Origin: Styela clava
Taxonomy: Eukaryota > Chordata > Ascidiacea > Stolidobranchia > Styelidae
Reading direction: 5' to 3'
Assembly (NCBI RefSeq): GCF_964204865.1
Contig: NC_135256.1
Location: forward strand, 19,931,703-19,995,702
Length of the DNA: 64,000 nucleotides
Within the stretch, counting starts at the first letter, position 1. Each line of letters starts with the position of its first letter. The notes under the pieces were generated by a model that saw nothing but the letters and a program-made list of their open reading frames with translations, had not been told where the DNA came from and searched no databases. Positions 1-13,177 of the stretch are shown piece by piece. The translations under genes were made by a program, and so were the position numbers.

Positions 1-1417
1 ATTGTTTTGTTGAAAACACGTTGAAACTTGAGGGAATTAGTTACAATTAGCGCCTGACCTCTATTAGGCACTCGAGCACTCGAAAAAAAAGCACTCGAGC
101 CCAATCTTTTTAGCATTAAGTCGCATACGTAAAATATCCTGTAAAAGAAGTGCTGTTCATTAACGCCATCTCGTCTTATGACCACGCAGAAATGCCTTTA
201 TTGCCGAATTATTCAATCACTATTTTAAATCAACATTCAGGATTGGCACAATTTCAGGTTTGCGAAGTTTATCACCATAGAAATACATGACAAAGTTAAT
301 TATCGTCTTAATAAATATCTGCATCACGGTATGGACAATAATATTACCATTCCCATAAAATTGGGACGGTAAATTTACAAATCTTGATAGGTAATATTAA
401 AGCCAACGCAAATGTTAATTTGAGTCCTCAATGTCTTCAACAGCTGTTGCCGATGTGAACGAACGGGTAAACCCGAAATATAAAACTTTGATGACCGCCG
501 ACCCACAAGAATTCATATTTGTAAAAAGGAGAGGGCGGGAATATAGATTACCCAAAACCTTGATATCGCCGCCAAAACGATCGGTGACAAGAACAATTAG
601 CCATTACAACGGAATTAACCAGTAAAAAGGCTTTATTGCCGATTTTTTAATGTTTCCACCACGTTTATTCGGTACTCCTTAAAAATATTCGATTCAAAAA
701 AATATTGAATTTTGCCCACCTGTCCTCGCATATCAATGAGGAATAGTTGTGTAAATATCGCAAAATTCCGGAAAATGCCACGTCCTTTCAACATTGTGAT
801 TACAATAAAATGGCACTTAATGGTATTTTGTGAATTTGGTGATTTTGCAAATCTGTGACATGCTGCTAAAAGTTTCGTCTGATTTGAAAATCGTGCAGTT
901 TGGTCACAATTGATCCAAAGTGACTATAACACGTTACTAACACTTTTATAGTCATTTTGAATTCATCGATATCATTGATAGTCACATGACCTTCAAAGAA
1001 ACGCACTGCCTAGTATTCCAACATCTGGTTTCAAACACCAGGGAGCGTTTTTTGCGGGAGAAGCGGAATCGGTGTGCTTGTATAATAATCATATTATAAA
1101 CAAGAATTTTGCCGTTAATGCAAAAGCTTTATCTCCTTTGTCTGCATCTCATAGGTTAGAATTCCGATAAATATCGTTATGATATGCAGAATTGAGTTAC
1201 AAAAGTACTAGTATGTTACTTATTTGTCAACTTAATACTCGAAAATATTTGTTAACTTTGAATTTTTATTCCAAAATTTTTATTCAAAATCGGAAAAAAG
1301 TGCTTTTTCTCTTCAAAATCGGAAAAAAGTGCTATTTCGCAGTCCCTAAAAAAAGTTGCGAAAGTGTTTCGCAATTTTCGCAAAAAAGTGCGCTAATAGT
1401 GAACACTGATTTCCAAG
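1..1417 (+). other. Intronic sequence upstream of the first visible DNAH2 exon
   Basis: No dynein-like or other convincing exon is visible here. Short open frames exist, for example 431-625, but they show no recognisable domain and no splice context. The first DNAH2 exon begins at 1418 in the middle of the protein, so this stretch is best read as the 3' part of a DNAH2 intron that starts before the window. Confidence 0.6.
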
Positions 1418-4400
1418 GTTCTGGACAGAGAAGGACAAATGGACAATCCATGTCCACAATGGTTGGCTGATTCATGTTGGGATAACATCACTGAACTTGA
1501 TAAATTAACCAATTTCCACGGTATCATGTCATCATTTGAACAACATCCAAGAGACTGGCATACTTGGTTCACAAGTGCTGAACCTGAAAATGCTCCTCTA
1601 CCTGGTGAGTTATTTTGAATCCTTTGTTGTTGTCTTTTAAACCTAGGATCGTAAAATCGTACTGCGGGGAATGTGAGCCCATGGTCAACCCATGTATATG
1701 ACATAACAACCCTTTTATCATGATTTACCCATTGCTTTGATATGGGCAGTGCAATCGTGGTTTATTGGTCATTTCTTAGATTGTCTTCAATGTTGGCCTA
1801 ATCCACTTTGCTTCAAGCTTGTTGTTTACCAATCTTGCACGCTTTCGTTATGTTACCTCCGAAAATAAATTAACCTGAATATTATAAAAGTATGAAACAA
1901 TTTAAGCAAACAATAACTTCATATTCATTTAGTGATTAATATCAATCAGGTTAGATGTTATTGAGTTTGATATTAGCAGATACTTCATTTTTAATCTATT
2001 TTAAACTTGTAAAATAGATTCATAAACATATTAGCATCAGCAATTTCAATAGAATAGGTTTCATATTTATCCTGGGAAGATAATAAGACGGCTCAATCAT
2101 GTGGCAAACCACAGCCTCCCGTCCAGTTATCAGTCCATGTCAAGTATGATAATAGGTAATCAAATATTTTTTTTAAATGCACAAACTCGGTGGTGGATTA
2201 AGCCATAACCACCTACAACAGCGTGGAGTCCAGTAATCCTCACACACATAAACATCCTCCCTGGATTCAAACCTGCGAACCTGTGCAGGGTAATCAGAGA
2301 TGCGATGACAAGCATGTTCCTATCGCTTAGCATTATGCAAATCTAGGATGTAGTGAAAATGCCTATAATAACAATGAAAGATCAGTTTTAGGACTGATAT
2401 GATAATATAAAACCCTATATATCGCCTAAACATCACATCACCAAATAAATTTAAAAACCCTGGTTCGCTTATTTATTCACCAGCACATAGAAATTTTATA
2501 TTCCTAATTCCAATTCTCGTTACCAGGTGAGTGGGACAACACGTGTAATGAACTGCAACGTATGTTGATTGTTCGATCTCTCAGATCAGACAGAGTGTCG
2601 TTCTGTTCTACGAGTTTTATCGTAAATAATCTTGGAGCAAAATTTGTTGAACCACCAGTACTTGATATGAGACAAGTTATTGATGACAGCACAACAAAAA
2701 GTCCACTTATTTTCGTTCTCTCTCCTGGCGTGGTAAGTTGATTTCATGGTAATTTTCTGTTCATTCAATCCATTCATCTGAAACAAATAATAAATGACTA
2801 CTGTAATTATTCCTATATTCGACATGAACTGATATCCAAACAAGAAGCTGTTATATGCCATATAATTAGGCCGTTTTATCAGCCCTTGTCTACCCCGAGA
2901 CAAAAAAAAACTTCTAACCGCAGCAGAACGGGACAAGATACCACTTTTTTAATAATAATTCTACTTGCCAGTTGGTACTAGAGATGTACCGATACCACTT
3001 TTGTCGCCGATACCGATACCGATCCGATACCAGCTAAAAACGCCGATACCGATACCGATACGCCGATACTACAAAAATGCCGATATTACCGATATACCGA
3101 TACTATGTAATTATTATTTAATTAGGGGTGCTGTGTAGGGCAGACGGGTTAAAACAATGGTCTTTGAGCGTTGTTCATAGTACACATTATTTCAGATCGA
3201 AAAAAAGATATATCACATAATATGAAATTAATGTTTGGTGTTTGCTTCAACTGATTAAGATACATTGTACAGTAACGCTAGTAATCTCGGTGTTCAATTA
3301 GGAAACTCATAAGCCGGGACACGTCCAATTTGAATTTAATGTTAATATCGCGACTTTCGAATATCGTTATTCGTGTTTAAAAGAATATCAAATATCACCC
3401 ACACATTCTAGCGCAGCCGTCCTACGTTCAAATTAATAGCATTTTACAAATATTTTATTTCGTGGCTAATCGTAATCGTCGACGCAATAAGTCAAAGCCA
3501 ACATGAAAGAATATCAATTAGCACCGACAAAAAGAAGGCCTACCTATAACCGTCGAGGATGTTTTTTTACTTTTACCAGTTTATAATATTTTACAATTGC
3601 TATCATATATTTTGAGACAGTCTGGGGCTAGGCGGTCATGGCAATATATCTATAAAGTAATTGTGTAGTTAAACAAAATTAAAATTAATACCTGCGTAGA
3701 GGGAATAATTGTGTCGGAATATAGTTTATCGATGTCGATGGACTAAATGACACTCGTACTTGACGACAAACAGTCAGAATTTATACCCGTGCCAAAAGTC
3801 TATGTGCCGTTAATAAGGACCCCAATTCCACTGTATGATTTAAAACTGGGCGCCTAATTGCTTTTTGTTATGTGCTGTGTTGATATAATTCTTCATTATT
3901 ACTATGTAATATTAAAAATGTCAATATAAAAATTTAACAACGAAAATAGCCAAATTAGTTGAGCTAGTTTGGCTGATAAATAGTTAAAAACACGTGAATC
4001 CGATTCTCTCGCGGGGGTGGGGACATGTAGGGTTCATAGCTCACGATCTCTCCGGACAAAAAATAAATTGAAAAGTAGTATTCCAACTAATCTTTTAAAA
4101 CATTCTGAGCCATATCAAAAAAGGTAAATATATCGGAAATATCGGCCCTGATCTAACCGATACCGATACATGACCGATACCGAAAAAATGACCAATATTG
4201 CCGATACCGATACCCGATACCGATACATCGGTACATCTCTAGTTGGTACACCATCCTTGGGTTCAAATTTTGTGGGAGATTATTATGTTTGAGAAGATTT
4301 CAAACACTCTCAACATTTGTGGCACACTTCTCTTAAATACCTAGTTTTGCTTTCAATTTGTCTCCATTAGTTATATTATGCGTCATGTTTATTATTAAAT

Positions 4401-7400
4401 AAAAAAAAATGACAGCAAAAAAATAAATGCATTATAGTCGAAGAATTAGAGAAATTAAAGTCAAAGTTCCTGTTACCAGTTCATGTTGGGTATGGTATTA
4501 GTTAGTCAGTTATTTGTTCCAGATCAAGTGAGCTTAATACTTGCGTAATATCCAATGTTTTTTTCCTTCACAGGATCCAACCAGCGGTCTTCTACAACTT
4601 GCTGAACAATGTGGAATGGCTCACAGATTCCATGCGTTGTCATTGGGTCAAGGTCAAGCTCCTATTGCTACAAGGTAACTGATTATGTGGAGTTGGTAGT
4701 CCATTTATTTCAATACAAAATCACAATAATACGATAACTGTTGGGATGTGAATGAAACACTTTTAAATGTTTTAACAGGATGATTAAAGAAGGAGTAAAA
4801 GATGGAAACTGGGTTTTCTTGGCAAATTGCCATCTGTCACTAAGTTGGATGCCTCAGTTGGATAAGTTGGTTGAACAATTACAGGTGGTTATCATTTTTA
4901 TATGGTGTCTTGGTGCCTTAAGCTTGAACAATGCTATATACAAAGCCACTCATATGTAAGATCCTATTATTATTGTTAGGCTATTAAATGAAATATACAG
5001 AAATTAGTAGTTAAAACATTCCATTTGGTGTTTGGATATACTAGACATTTAAACTTCGTCTGATTAAGTGTGAGAACACTGTCCATTGGCTAATAACATC
5101 ATATGAACATATATGATTAAGATTTCCATATGTATATTCCATGCTGAAAAGGAAATATTAAATGACATATTCATTTGGCGGGCTTTTGAAACTCAAATGA
5201 TAATTGAAGCAAATTGGCTCGGAATTGAAAGAGTTGAGAAGCAGTTGTCTACCATAATGATTATATAGTTCTATTAGTGTATTTTTCCAGAATTTGAATT
5301 CACATGAAGTTACCAGACAAATAGATTTTTCTGTAATATCTTGTCCTGAAATTGCGGTATTTTGCAGATTTTCTTTATTAAATAAGTTATATTTCTCCTG
5401 GTTAACAGATTGAAGAACCAAATCCAGATTTTCGTTTATGGTTGAGTTCATCTCCTCATCCTGATTTCCCTATTTCAATTTTGCAAGTTGGAATAAAGAT
5501 GACAACTGAGCCTCCTAAGGTATGTTACTGATATTTACTATTCTTCTGAAAATTAGCAAACACTGAAGTGGGCAAATAGACAGTTGAAATTTTCAGGATA
5601 TCATAATTTTTTTAAATGTTTTTTTCAGGGATTGAAAGCCAACATGAAGCGTTTGTATCAACTTGTTACCGAACCAATGTTTACTCGATGTGTGAAGCCT
5701 TCTAAATATAAGAAACTGTTGTTCTCACTGTGTTTCTTTCATTCTCTGTTGATAGAAAGAAAGAAGTTCTTGATGCTTGGATGGAATGTATTGTATGGAT
5801 TCAATGATTCAGACTTTGAGGTACATTTTTTGTTATAATGTGATGTCATAATCACAGCACAAGGCAATGAATTTCAGCATAGTTGATAAATCGATTCAAT
5901 AATCAATAATATATTCTGAAAATTTTCTAATATTTCACTTGTAATATCATGTGTTGTAAGTTTAAATCTTTGAAACAAGAAAAAAAATTCAAAAATTCCT
6001 ATCTTGAATTTTGGTACTTCCTATGCTGTACTTCACACCATCGCATCTCTGATTACACAACCTAGGTTCGCAGGTTCGAATCCCATGCAGGGATAATTAA
6101 GTGCGAGAGGATTGCTGGACTCCTCGCTGTCGCAGGGTGGTTCACGTAACCACGGGTCAGTTACAGCTTCCTCTACCATTAAGTCCACACATCTGAAAAC
6201 AAATAACTGGCTAACTAATCCCATACCCGACATGGACTGGTAACCATGGTTCGCCATATTATTAGGCCATCTATAGGCTTTCCTCTCCCTTGAGATAAAT
6301 AGGTAACTTCTATCCTATATCATCTGACATACACTGTGCATGATGAGATCTTAGTCAGTATATTTATATTATAAAAATTGCTATACTTGAATAAATAATA
6401 ATTTTTACATCTAAGCCAGTTAAAGTTGTTTAGATTTCTGACCATTAACAAAGCGCCCTGACCTACTATGTCTCAACAACCAATATCTTGTCTTGAAACT
6501 GAATGATTCCCCAAATTGATTTAGTCCAAATATCAGTCAGTGACCTGACAAACGATAACTATAATCATTGAAAAAAACATTACTAGCAGAAAAACATAAA
6601 CATACTAGAACTATACCAATTTACATTTAGATTAGACTTTAAAAAAACAGACAATCCTTATTTTAAATATTCTTAACCCAATGATTATACACCACAAACT
6701 AGCTTTATGAAACAGATATAAACTCAGCGAAATTACAATTAACCAGAGCTAGAAGCAATCAAGTAATCAACTAATTACAGTGGTTTACATAACCGCTGGT
6801 TGTTTACGACTTCCTCTGCCATCAAGTTGACTCATCTGAGATGAATAACGTGCTCAACATGGACTGGTAACTGGATGAGAGGTCGCAATACGCCAAATGA
6901 ATAAGCAATATTATCTTGTTTTGATTGATATTTTTTTCCTCTACTTACCGTATTTTAATTCTCTGTTTTATGTTCCTTAACTATATACAGGTGTCTGAAA
7001 ATCTTCTTTCCATTTACCTTGATGAATATGATGAAACACCATGGGATGCTCTAAAATACTTGATTGCTGGTGTCAATTACGGTGGTCATGTGACTGATGA
7101 TTTTGATCGACGTTTGTTGCACAGTTACATCAATGATTGCTTCAATATGAATGCTATTGAAACTACCTTTTTCAAGTGAGTTAAATGTATTGTTCGAATC
7201 CTGTTGGGGATAATTATACGAGAGGAGTGCTGGACTTGTCGCCTACGTACAGTTGTTCGCATAACTGCTGGTCAGTTACGACTTCTCTCCCCTTAAGTTC
7301 ATGTATATGAAAACAAATTACTGGCTAACTAATCCCATACTCGGCATGGACTGGTAAACGGACATGAAGGTGTATATGGTTGAGCTGTCTAACGGCTTTC

Positions 7401-10400
7401 CTCTCCTTCAGAATAAATAACAAAATCCAATTCTTTTGTTGTAATAATGGTTTAAGGTGAATGTATTCAGATATAAATACTTTCATATAGTTTGATGAGA
7501 CATATAAAAGAGTGTTTTAAAATTGAGTTTCTGTTAGTGACTGTGGTTAGTAATATCAACATCAACCCAGTAAAAATTACCGGTACTACTTCTTTATACT
7601 AATTTGGTTGCTTCAGAGTAGTCAACGCATATCACTGTTTAGGCCGCTAGGATTCAAAAGACTATTCTGTGATGTTGTGTGATTTGGCATGTTGGTGTAG
7701 TGGTTACAGTGTTGGCAAGTTTGTGGTCTAGTGTTGGGTGTAATAAATTGGGTAGGCAATGCTGAATTGGAGATATTTAGGTCTTTATAAATAAGAATAG
7801 TTCATTATATATGGCTTGTGCATAACAAGAAAAATTACATTGTGGTGATAGATTTTTTTTGGGTATTTCGTAACACTAGTATTGTTATATGATTTATTAG
7901 TCTCACCAATGTACTTTCTTCTCAGATTTGACATATCCGGTATTGCTTGAGAATGTCAATTAAAATTACAGTACATTGATTAGAGGATGAATTTTTGTTA
8001 ATATATCATTGTTGTATAATTCATAACCTTCATCAATTTGCTATATTTCATTCTTTTCCAGGCTCTCGAGTCTCGACACATACTACATTCCTAAGGATGG
8101 ACCAATGAACACATATAAAGAATACATCAGTATGTTACCACAAGTTGATCATCCTGAAGCATTTGGACAACATTCTAATGCAGATATTGCATCACAAATC
8201 ACGGAAGCAAGAAACTTATTTGAAACTTTGTTGTCATTGCAACCAAAAGTAGCAACGCAGGCAGGAATCAGTCAAGAAGAAAAGGTAAGCAAAATATTTC
8301 ATGTAGATCAGGAGTGGGCAAAACTTTTTTTGCCAGGCCTGCATCCGGAATATTTTTTTTGCAGAGGGCTGAACGTGATGTCATAGTTGCTATTACAATC
8401 CGCTATAATAGTGTCGAATCTAATGATCTAATGATGTGTCACACAAAATGCTTTGGCAGATCGCAATGGCACATGATTTGCCCATCCCTGATTTAGATAG
8501 TCTATACCAGGTGTGATGAACCTATTCGCAAGCTACTTGGTTAGTTTCATTTGAGTTTGCAAACTGCACTTTTCTTCTTAGTTGTACCTTTGAACCTTTT
8601 TCCCTAAATTTGGGAAACAAATGACGCCCATATTAGTTAAAAGATTGAAAGATACACAAAGCGATTCTTATAGAAGTTGATATATATTTAATGAGTTGTT
8701 TTGCAGCTAAACAGAGACTCAATTGGTTTCCTAATTTGTTGCGATTTTCAGCAATGAATTGAATGCTTTTTGCTCAGTTCTACTCAACTTCTCAAAATAA
8801 ATTTATATTTTACCTAAAATAAAGAGTTTACAATAATCCAGGCTATAATTAAATTCAGTTCTCATCAAAAAATAGTATAATTTTTTATTTACTATTTCCC
8901 CTCCAGGTGTTGGATCTTGCAGCAAATGTATTGAAAACACTACCCGAAGAAATTGATTACGAAGGAACGGAAAAAATACTTTCCGATGATCCATCCCCAT
9001 TGAATGTGGTATTACTACAGGTTGGTATGAACTATGTATTATGTCTATGGTTTTTAGGATGCTGCCGGGTGATGCGATGAAAATGTGTTAGTAAACAACA
9101 AGCTTGAAGTGAAGTAAGTTCAGGCCCCGCTGCAGAAGATATGAAATATGATAGGAAATCTTCATGCTTCATTACAATGCTATACTTAACATCTTTAATT
9201 TTTATTCCATGATCTTAAAGGTCTTACTGTAATGTTAATGGTTTGTGAATATATTGAATTTAACAATACTAGTTTGGCAATGAAGGATTAGGGAGAGTGG
9301 CTCATTCCGCATTGTATATGCATGTTTCCTAACTTAGTAAATGCTGTACTTTTCCATTGTTTGTAGCAGATTCAAATGAACAAATTTCTCTTTTGCATTT
9401 TAGGAAATAGAAAGATACAACATATTACTTCGAGTTATTCGAACGTCTCTCGTTGATCTTGAGAAAGGGATTCAAGGTCTTGTCGTTATGTCATCTGATT
9501 TAGAAGAAACGTTCTCTTGTATATTTGAAGCAAGAGTACCTCCAATGTGGGCAAAGGTATATATTTTATACCAAACTATGGCCGACTCAGTATGCCAATA
9601 GTAATGATAGTTCTGTATTTTAAATTCCTAATAACAATCTGTTAAATTAGCATAAATTTGATATTTAGTGTGAACTAAATATTTTAGTTCGGCGGTTAGC
9701 CAGAACCAGATAGGAGGCTGTGATTCGTCATATGACTAAGCTGTCTTATCGTCTTTCCTGGATATTATTCAGGATTGCAGCATACTCTATCTGGACTGGT
9801 AGCATAGGATCCTCATTCTTATAGGCTTACCTCTCCCCCCAATAAATAGAGAAAATCCTATCTAAATATAAATTTGAATGCAGTTACTTTTACTTTTCTT
9901 TGTTTGAATCCAGTTACGGTAAGCATTAAATATGAACGATTCTTGTCATTGAAATATTCTAATTACTTCAGGCATATCCATCATTGAAACCATTGGCAGC
10001 GTGGACTCGTGATCTTGTATTGAGAGTCGAACAATTTGCTAAGTGGGCAGAGACAGCTCATGCTCCTACAATATTCTGGATGTCTGGTTTCACTTTCCCA
10101 ACTGGTTTCTTGACTGCTGTTCTACAGACATCAGCTCGTGCTAATGCGGTAATTTGTCTTTTTTTGCTTGTTTACTATGAGAATACTTCAGTTGGCGCTC
10201 CAGAAGTGTGTGTACCAATATGGAGGTAACTAATTTTGTTCGCCTACTTTTTATCAAGTTGTGTAAAGGGACTGGAACCTATGGACAAGGGGTATATTCA
10301 CTTGGCTAACACAGAGCGTGTATATATAATATTTTCTGGCCCAATATATTAAGGATATTGGTACACATACCTGGAGCGCCATTTTTTTGCCTTTACGAAT

Positions 10401-11384
10401 AGTTTTAACCCATTATCAAATGTCTATCTATCTTATTGATAAACCTGAATTACACAATGGAACGGAAATAAATATTACTAAATCCTTGGATAATATTCTA
10501 GACGTGTTGGTGATCATATGATAATCTACACCTCGTTCTATGTTTCTTGTACTGCTGGGTTCATATGTGGCACGTGCCACAAGTATGCTTGAATAAGACG
10601 TTGTGTTGCAATACAAATTAAAAACATTCAAATTTCCATTCCAGGTGTCTGTTGATTCATTGTCTTGGGAGTTTATTGTTTCCATGGTTGATGATAATCA
10701 CATCACTGGGCCACCAAAAGATGGTGTTTGGATCAAAGGTCTTTTCCTTGAAGGTGCAGGCTGGGATAAAAAAGCAGCTTGTTTGGTTGAAGCAGCACCC
10801 ATGCAACTTACATGCCCATTACCCACTATTCATTTCAAACCCACCGAAGCCAAAAAGAAATCTGGCAAAGGTATGGTATTTATCTTAAATGTGTGCAACC
10901 AGAAAAATATTCTTGTTTGTTTTTGGTTATTTCTTATTGCCAGTCAAGGTGTCAATGACATGACAAAATGTTTAATCTGAGGTAAATCAACCAAATTTGG
11001 TTGTTGCTTTGCACAAGACTCCAAATTGACAGGATAACATAGCAAACTTTAGCATATGAAACTGAATTTCCTGGCAATTATCACATTCATTATTAAAAAT
11101 CTGTGTGGTTAAGACTTCACTAGCATGACTCATTGAGTCTGCAATTATAGAATTTCTAAAATCCATGCTTCGAATTAGAAATAAAAGGCCATTATTTTCA
11201 ACCATTTTTTTTATTATTTGTTCATGTAGGAATGTACAGTTGTCCTTGTTACTACTTTCCAAACCGATCTGGTACGACTGGACGAGCATCCTATGTAGTT
11301 TCTGTTGATTTGAAAGCTGGATCTGGCAACTCTGATCACTGGATTAAACGAGGAACAGCCATTCTGATGTCTTTGGATCATTAA
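1418..11384 (+). CDS. DNAH2: Axonemal dynein heavy chain 2, C-terminal 711 residues (13 exons, 5' part outside window)
   Basis: Motor heavy chain of an inner dynein arm of motile cilia. Exons: 1418-1604, 2527-2732, 4574-4674, 4779-4884, 5409-5519, 5629-5820, 6991-7175, 8062-8284, 8907-9020, 9404-9556, 9972-10148, 10645-10870, 11230-11384. All have AG/GT borders with matching phases and the sum is 712 codons including the stop TAA. The protein starts [11 protein letters not shown] and holds the end of the AAA5-AAA6 region ([50 protein letters not shown]). The C-terminal dynein domain follows, with [53 protein letters not shown] and the terminal [10 protein letters not shown] / [16 protein letters not shown]. 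The DPTS- and FPNRSG-type ending fits DNAH2 better than other axonemal paralogues. The upstream exons, including the P-loops, are missing only because the window cuts the gene. Paralogue assignment is from recalled family similarity, not a search. Confidence 0.95.
2075..2325 (-). mobile_element. tRNA-derived SINE, minus orientation
   Basis: Read on the minus strand, a tRNA-like head (about 2250-2325, with a B-box-like GGTTTGAATCC) is followed by a body that recurs through the window. Diagnostic body words are CAGTAATCCTC, AGTCCATG and a cap reading GCCGTCTTATTATC. The middle is interrupted by unrelated AT-rich sequence near 2160-2200. Confidence 0.65.
2757..2940 (+). mobile_element. SINE body fragment
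   Basis: Shares the body and tail of the dispersed SINE (CATCTGAAACAAATAA, CGACATGAACTG, TTAGGCCGTTTTATC, then a GAGAC tail). The tRNA-like head is absent. It starts 25 bases after a DNAH2 exon. Confidence 0.55.
2979..4241. mobile_element. hAT-type DNA transposon, non-autonomous, with CCGATA subterminal repeats
   Basis: Terminal inverted repeats TAGAGATGTACCGATAC and GTATCGGTACATCTCTA bound a 1,263-bp element. It is flanked by a perfect 8-bp target-site duplication, GTTGGTAC, at 2971-2978 and 4242-4249. Both ends carry arrays of CCGATA or CCGATAC words, typical of subterminal transposase-binding repeats in hAT elements. No transposase reading frame is visible inside, so it probably depended on a partner. 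It sits in a DNAH2 intron. Confidence 0.9.
6030..6330 (+). mobile_element. Near full-length tRNA-derived SINE
   Basis: The clearest copy. The head carries ATCGCATCTCTGATTACAC and the B-box GGTTCGAATCCC; the body includes GAGAGGATTGCTGGACTCC, TAACTGGCTAACTAATCCC and CGACATGGACTGGTAACC; the tail is CTCTCCCTTGAGATAAATAG. It lies in a DNAH2 intron in sense orientation. Pol III-type internal promoter elements are inferred from the box sequences. Confidence 0.75.
6776..6900 (+). mobile_element. SINE fragment
   Basis: Partial body of the same SINE: GTGGTTTACATAACCGCTGG, TTCCTCTGCCATCAAGTTGA, CATGGACTGGTAAC. Head and tail are missing. Confidence 0.5.
7188..7440 (+). mobile_element. tRNA-derived SINE, 5' shortened
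   Basis: Begins at the B-box-like GTTCGAATCCTG only about 12 bases after the DNAH2 exon ending at 7175. It continues through the full body (GAGTGCTGGACT, TACTCGGCATGGACTGG) to the CTCTCCTTCAGAATAAATAA tail. Confidence 0.65.
8309..8490. mobile_element. hAT-type MITE (182 bp)
   Basis: Imperfect terminal inverted repeats CAGGAGTGGGCAAAAC and GATTTGCCCATCCCTG are flanked by an 8-bp duplication with one mismatch, ATGTAGAT (8301-8308) and ATTTAGAT (8491-8498). The element begins 24 bases after the splice donor of the DNAH2 exon ending at 8284. No coding capacity. Confidence 0.8.
9690..9860 (+). mobile_element. SINE 3' fragment
   Basis: Contains the SINE tail modules (CTAAGCTGTCTTATCG, then CTGGACTGGTAGCATAGG and CTTACCTCTCCCCCCAATAAATAG). 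The modules look rearranged or are two overlapping partial copies. Confidence 0.4.
10193..10381. mobile_element. MITE with TGGCGCTCCAG inverted repeats (189 bp)
   Basis: The left end TGGCGCTCCAGAAGTGTGTG and the right end, read in reverse as TGGCGCTCCAGGTATGTGTA, form inverted repeats of roughly 30 bases; both continue into ACCAATAT. No target-site duplication is evident, so the superfamily is unresolved. It starts 45 bases after a DNAH2 exon. Confidence 0.65.
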
Positions 11385-11458
11385 GCCATGGAATTGATAA
11401 AATTGTACAAAAATTTTGTGTGTTTTTAGACCTTTTTAGTGATAAAATAATTTCACAT

Positions 11459-11464
11459 AATAAA
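11459..11464 (+). promoter_or_regulatory. Poly(A) signal of DNAH2
   Basis: AATAAA lies 75 bases after the DNAH2 stop codon, giving a short 3' UTR. No competing signal is closer. Confidence 0.6.
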
Positions 11465-12823
11465 ATAGAGTTTTCACTTTTATATTTTTGTGGTTTAACC
11501 TTTAATTCACCACTGTTATTTTATTGTCGATCAAGAATGGTGTGGATATAAATTCAGATTTACCTCTCCATTTGTGCTCATGCCATTCTTGATTGATCCA
11601 TACATGTATTTATTGATTATACTGACTCTGTGATTGATGGAAAATGTTCCTTCTTTTTAAGATATTTACAAATATCATATATTTTCATAAATAATTTACT
11701 TGGTTTATCTCGCTTTTTGGAGGATTAGATAATAGTGCGGTATCGGTACATTGTATCGTGTCCTGTATACGAATTCCTGGTTGTTGTTTGCTAGGCCAAG
11801 TGTTCAGGTCAACCTTCCAGTTGTAAGGACGTTATGGCGGCATTCGTCAGTTACCCAATCTTCAAATTGTTTTAAACGTCTCCATCTTCAAATTGTAAGA
11901 ATGAAGTTTTCTCTTGTACCGATATGGAACCTATTACAACAGGTTCCCTTCGTTTCGAAAAATGTGTGTATGTCATTAGTAAGCTATATGACAGGCTCCA
12001 CATGAATCTAATACATAACTTTAAAATGTAGAGTACAAGCACGTGGCCCATTCTATCGCAAAAACATTGAGGGGTTCGCTGATTATCACGACTTTTCAAC
12101 GTGAACGCTTATAAAACGTTTAGCTAGTTAGATATTCTCTTATTGCAATTCCAAATAAATGATCTCAAAATGTCCTTTCAGCGACCCTCTTTGCCAGAAC
12201 GAATATTACAGAAATGAAATATTCTTCGGGGTTGTCTTTAGTAATGCTGGTAGTAACTTTCGGTGTCAACTATTTGTCAATATGAGATATTTTTGAATAA
12301 CGAGAACACACCTATTATGAATGAATAAATAACTGTATTCGATGTCTGTATATTGTTAGTGCATATAGCACCTATACACGTGCGCTGATGCGATCGCCAA
12401 AGCCAGCGTAGCACAAAATATGAAACCATTGGTGTTTAGGGTGAATTATTATAAATGTAAACGAGAGACCCCAAAACTTTAAATTGTCGTTTATTCATTG
12501 TCAAGCTCAGGGTATAAGTCAAGTCTGGAATATTTGATGAATTGTTACTGAATATTTCGAAATAACGGCATGACACATTGATAGATTGCTGTGCATGAGA
12601 AGAAAATATTTCGTTTATTCACAAAAAATGTATTTCAATCCGGTCATTATCAATAAAATCGTTGATTATACAATATAACCAACAATTTTACAATTTCGAC
12701 TTCATACACCATTGCATATAGGTGTAGTACATGTTTTAATATAAAATAGCATTTATTCTAACGTGTCATGATTTGTATCTCAACATACGATTACTTGACG
12801 GGACGCGTCAATGAATGTTAGAG
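11465..12823. other. Intergenic sequence with no recognisable gene
   Basis: AT-rich sequence between the DNAH2 poly(A) signal and the nested transposon block. Small open frames, for example 11751-12005 on + and 11872-12099 on -, overlap each other and show no domain, splice pattern or codon bias I can support. Confidence 0.6.
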
Positions 12824-13177
12824 CAGTGGCGTAGCATCCACCCCCGCAGCGGTCGCGGGAGGGCCCACAGCGCAAAGGGGCCCAAGCGGTTATAATTTAG
12901 AAATTTGGGCCGCAAAACCAGAAGCTGCATTGCAAAACCAGTAATGCACATCTTATAACTTTGACGTTATTTTTGCTCAAATCGCTTTTATTTTTTCTTC
13001 TCAGTGGCGCACAGAAACGCAGAAAACGAGCAGAAGAGGAAGCACGTATGAAAAAAATTAAAGTAACCAAGTTAAACGGCAAATTTTAGGTTACCAATGC
13101 CTTTTAATAGCGACATGTTATGCTTTTTGACGAAATAAAAAAGCGTTGTTTTAGCTTATGTCCGAGAGTTTTTAGGG

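Noticed and set aside
431..625. 64-codon plus frame as a gene or DNAH2 exon
   Set aside because: Not dynein-like and it ends in a stop with no acceptor/donor pair. It most likely falls in an intron.
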